DNA of 22,082 bases from assembly GCA_043805315.1 (NCBI GenBank), contig JAZDID010000125.1:1-22082 (forward strand), written 5' to 3'. The DNA is from JAHJEM01 sp043805315. Lineage in GTDB: Archaea > Nanobdellota > Nanobdellia > Woesearchaeales > JAHJEM01. This document shows, piece after piece, positions 21,301-22,082 of this stretch. Each line of letters begins with the position of its first letter. Positions within the stretch are counted from its first letter, which is position 1. The position numbers were made by a program, and so were the translations under genes. The notes beneath the pieces are model-generated. The model did not search any database. It had not been told where the DNA came from and worked only from the letters and a program-made list of their open reading frames with translations.

Positions 21301-22082
21301 ACGGCGTGAGCTTCACGGTCAACGGGGATGCGGGCGCAGACAAGGAATTCAAGACTCCTGCACAGATTGTCCAGGAGGTGAAGGCCTACAATCGGCTCGA
21401 CCTTACCATACTCACCGTGAATGGGAAGAAGGTCATCCCTCTATTCGTTCACCAGCCAGACTTTGAGCAGGTAAGCCTGAACTCCCAGATCAACATGACC
21501 AAGTGGGGCATCTTTAACGAGACAATACAATTGCTGATGGCAGATCCTACTATCGCTTTTCTTACGCCAGAACAGGCTTGGACGATGCGACATCCCTATT
21601 GCATGCCCACCGGCATTCCTGAGACATTCTGCAACGGAGTCGACGACGACTGCGACAGGATTGTTGATGAGGATTTCACTGTCGTCAACACTTCAGCAGT
21701 GTGCGGCATCGGAGCCTGCCAAGCTATAGGAAGAATGGAGTGCATCAATGGCATTGAGATGGCTACATGCCAGCCAGGAATCCCTGCACTAAATGACTCA
21801 GGATGCGACGGCATCGATGATAATTGCAATGGTCAGGTCGATGAAGAATACCTCATCACCAACTCAACATGCGGCACAGGAGCATGCACATCACTCGGCC
21901 AACTACAATGCACACAAGGAAACATCAACGACACCTGCAGGCCAGGAATCCCTGCACTAAATGACTCAGGATGCGACGGCATCGACGACAACTGCAATGG
22001 TCAGGTCGATGAAGAATACCTCATCACCAACTCAACATGCGGCACCGGAGCATGCACATCACTCGGCCAACTACAATGCACA
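18309..22082 (+). CDS. Very large secreted multidomain surface protein with polysaccharide-deacetylase-like and Cys-rich repeats (3' end outside window)
   Basis: The frame is open for all 1258 visible codons. Residues 1-26 are a signal peptide (LLFLAMLIPLFPLMVSA). Residues ~29-165 and ~237-375 are two copies of one unknown domain. C172-~235 and C799-~828 are DUF4215/Myxococcus Cys-rich repeats (EECDDGNTMSGDGC). A NodB-like deacetylase domain spans ~495-700, with SMDDQ (Asp499/500), HEIAAHSQRH (His557/His561) and YAWPCG. A second domain at ~832-1095 has the same general layout but QKGYNMN where His should be, so it is probably inactive. From Cys1108 come MopE-type repeats (CNGVDDDCDRIVDE). About thirty N-glycosylation sequons are present and many cysteines, fitting an extracellular glycoprotein. 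It is divergent from the glycan operon. Anchoring is unseen because the end is missing. Confidence 0.85.
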   Translation, partial: MFKSKSIVQLLFLAMLIPLFPLMVSAADICQYATSAVATSENPPSIAANAVGAPDAPYMGQCSIPSSAYTIWSPATWNGMFNLTLHYAIPIWTTNLTVFGDWDICWNAVWLKNNVTHEEIQVFNGINTSCIMDRTLPRGFFADTITLQTCGWSWSTTDAVQLCGTDIPPPICGNGIVEEGEACDDHNTDSGDGCTSACEVEYCGDGIVSGLEECDDKNAINGDGCTDCRVDQGIIDVCAYATFAEATDEQPGFEAIFATGTPDSDQVCSTPPVTNKSWSQSNWDSHSNITLMFPYPVYPGNLTVLGDYDLCINAVWIKRDNSAWYLVSEGSAAGEQENCTVTYNLSSVEAKTSMIRLETCPWAWSSIDAASFCGKRVSSPKITLVSPLQDEIIDASNTTVMLNITTDIPSVCEISYIKEFSFGTGFPLTTSDGLSHTYAYVKPESLDKVEVYYKCRNNQDDITPFGIAHRFSFKNVTQPMLEVCDWYGCAAGSASISMDDQFYAPDGFENTIAICREALESRGLKGTYFLTGTNGFNQSEWNLTQDLYDTGHEIAAHSQRHNCSWAMNEAEFRSEVEGNINDIIGHITMPRDKLISYAWPCGSSPGQYQQWIADYFLISRGYHFNQIESKSPVNYYNLKSINSIGYGVNPPDLFLLADTAENQNSWANYVYHDSCKNNEPLFDYLLTKDIWIDTIGDVSKYTKERNAVEMKNLQNISGGTSFGVSFDLVNPLNTSTFDHQISFRIYLGDAFSPIIKADDIEVPSENLTLAGQRYVTFSIVPSSMTSIEIIGIRVNVPYCGNGKKDQPSEECDDGNTMSGDGCSNECKDESTVERYIMLYVGNIDGSAAPTWYYFYDFLTAYFEQNNVPVGFSFIPATINDNDTYFSSIFRRMYLAQNIKLDQKGYNMNATEEHMDQLSLDEQRAIIKTGRYTFIDKMRRILNDSNVSFPVTYVAPFSRFTTTTRQAVQELGFKTNFGLYYNPDLGPVGSTPTLDSIQYGVSFTVNGDAGADKEFKTPAQIVQEVKAYNRLDLTILTVNGKKVIPLFVHQPDFEQVSLNSQINMTKWGIFNETIQLLMADPTIAFLTPEQAWTMRHPYCMPTGIPETFCNGVDDDCDRIVDEDFTVVNTSAVCGIGACQAIGRMECINGIEMATCQPGIPALNDSGCDGIDDNCNGQVDEEYLITNSTCGTGACTSLGQLQCTQGNINDTCRPGIPALNDSGCDGIDDNCNGQVDEEYLITNSTCGTGACTSLGQLQCT
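21773..22082 (+). repeat. 168-bp tandem repeat in the surface-protein gene (56-residue MopE-like units)
   Basis: Copy 1 (21773-21940) and copy 2 (21941 to the window edge, 142 bp seen) differ at four sites, all silent third positions: GATGATAAT against GACGACAAC, and GGCACA against GGCACC. Each unit encodes GCDGIDDNCNGQVDEEYL followed by a cysteine-rich linker. A diverged unit of 58 residues precedes them. The array probably continues beyond the window. Confidence 0.85.

Overview
This window looks like a chromosome segment of an archaeon, most likely a DPANN-type lineage (Woesearchaeota/Pacearchaeota-like). That placement is inferred from gene content and signals, not from a marker gene. The evidence is: TATA-like boxes about 25-45 nt before many start codons; very short leaders; Shine-Dalgarno sites of the form GGGGTGATC or GGAGGTG, which match the expected 16S tail; a lipoate ligase split into LplA and LplB; a winged-helix regulator fused to an S-layer-like domain; and a stand-alone EF-Tu-domain-2-like protein. 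No tRNA, rRNA, CRISPR array or intact transposase gene was seen.

Region 1 (1-4.4 kb) is AT-rich housekeeping and regulation. It holds a wHTH/S-layer-like regulator, a DUF4258-like toxin with a zinc-ribbon/AbrB antitoxin, a two-gene operon ending in a wHTH regulator and preceded by a palindromic operator candidate, two small unknown proteins, an EF-Tu-like protein with a long lysine-rich tail, and an RsuA/RluB-type pseudouridine synthase.

Region 2 (4.4-11.5 kb) is a self-contained 2-oxoacid dehydrogenase and lipoylation island. lplB-lplA run rightwards and converge on the leftward operon lipA-E1alpha-E1beta-E2-E3. LipA and the split ligase would make or attach lipoyl groups on the E2 lipoyl domain, and E1/E2/E3 would then convert pyruvate or branched-chain 2-oxoacids to acyl-CoA. 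E2 unusually shows two peripheral-subunit-binding motifs. No LipB is present here.

Region 3 (11.7-22.1 kb) is more GC-rich accessory DNA devoted to the cell surface. A rightward trio encodes an exported beta-rich protein, a PIG-L deacetylase and a lipoprotein with a lytic-transglycosylase-like domain. It converges on a leftward operon of WbqC-family protein, a GT2 glycosyltransferase fused to a GNAT acetyltransferase, and a DegT-type sugar aminotransferase. Divergent from this operon is a very large secreted protein that runs off the right edge. It has Cys-rich DUF4215 repeats, a NodB-like deacetylase domain, a second degenerate deacetylase-like domain and MopE-type tandem repeats. Together these suggest synthesis, acetylation and deacetylation of an amino-sugar surface glycan; this is inference.

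The most striking non-coding signal is the gap at 14422-14705. It is almost entirely hairpins and contains two copies, exactly 100 nt apart, of a double-hairpin module in which three base pairs differ by compensatory changes. It is a candidate structured RNA or a palindromic mobile-element relic.
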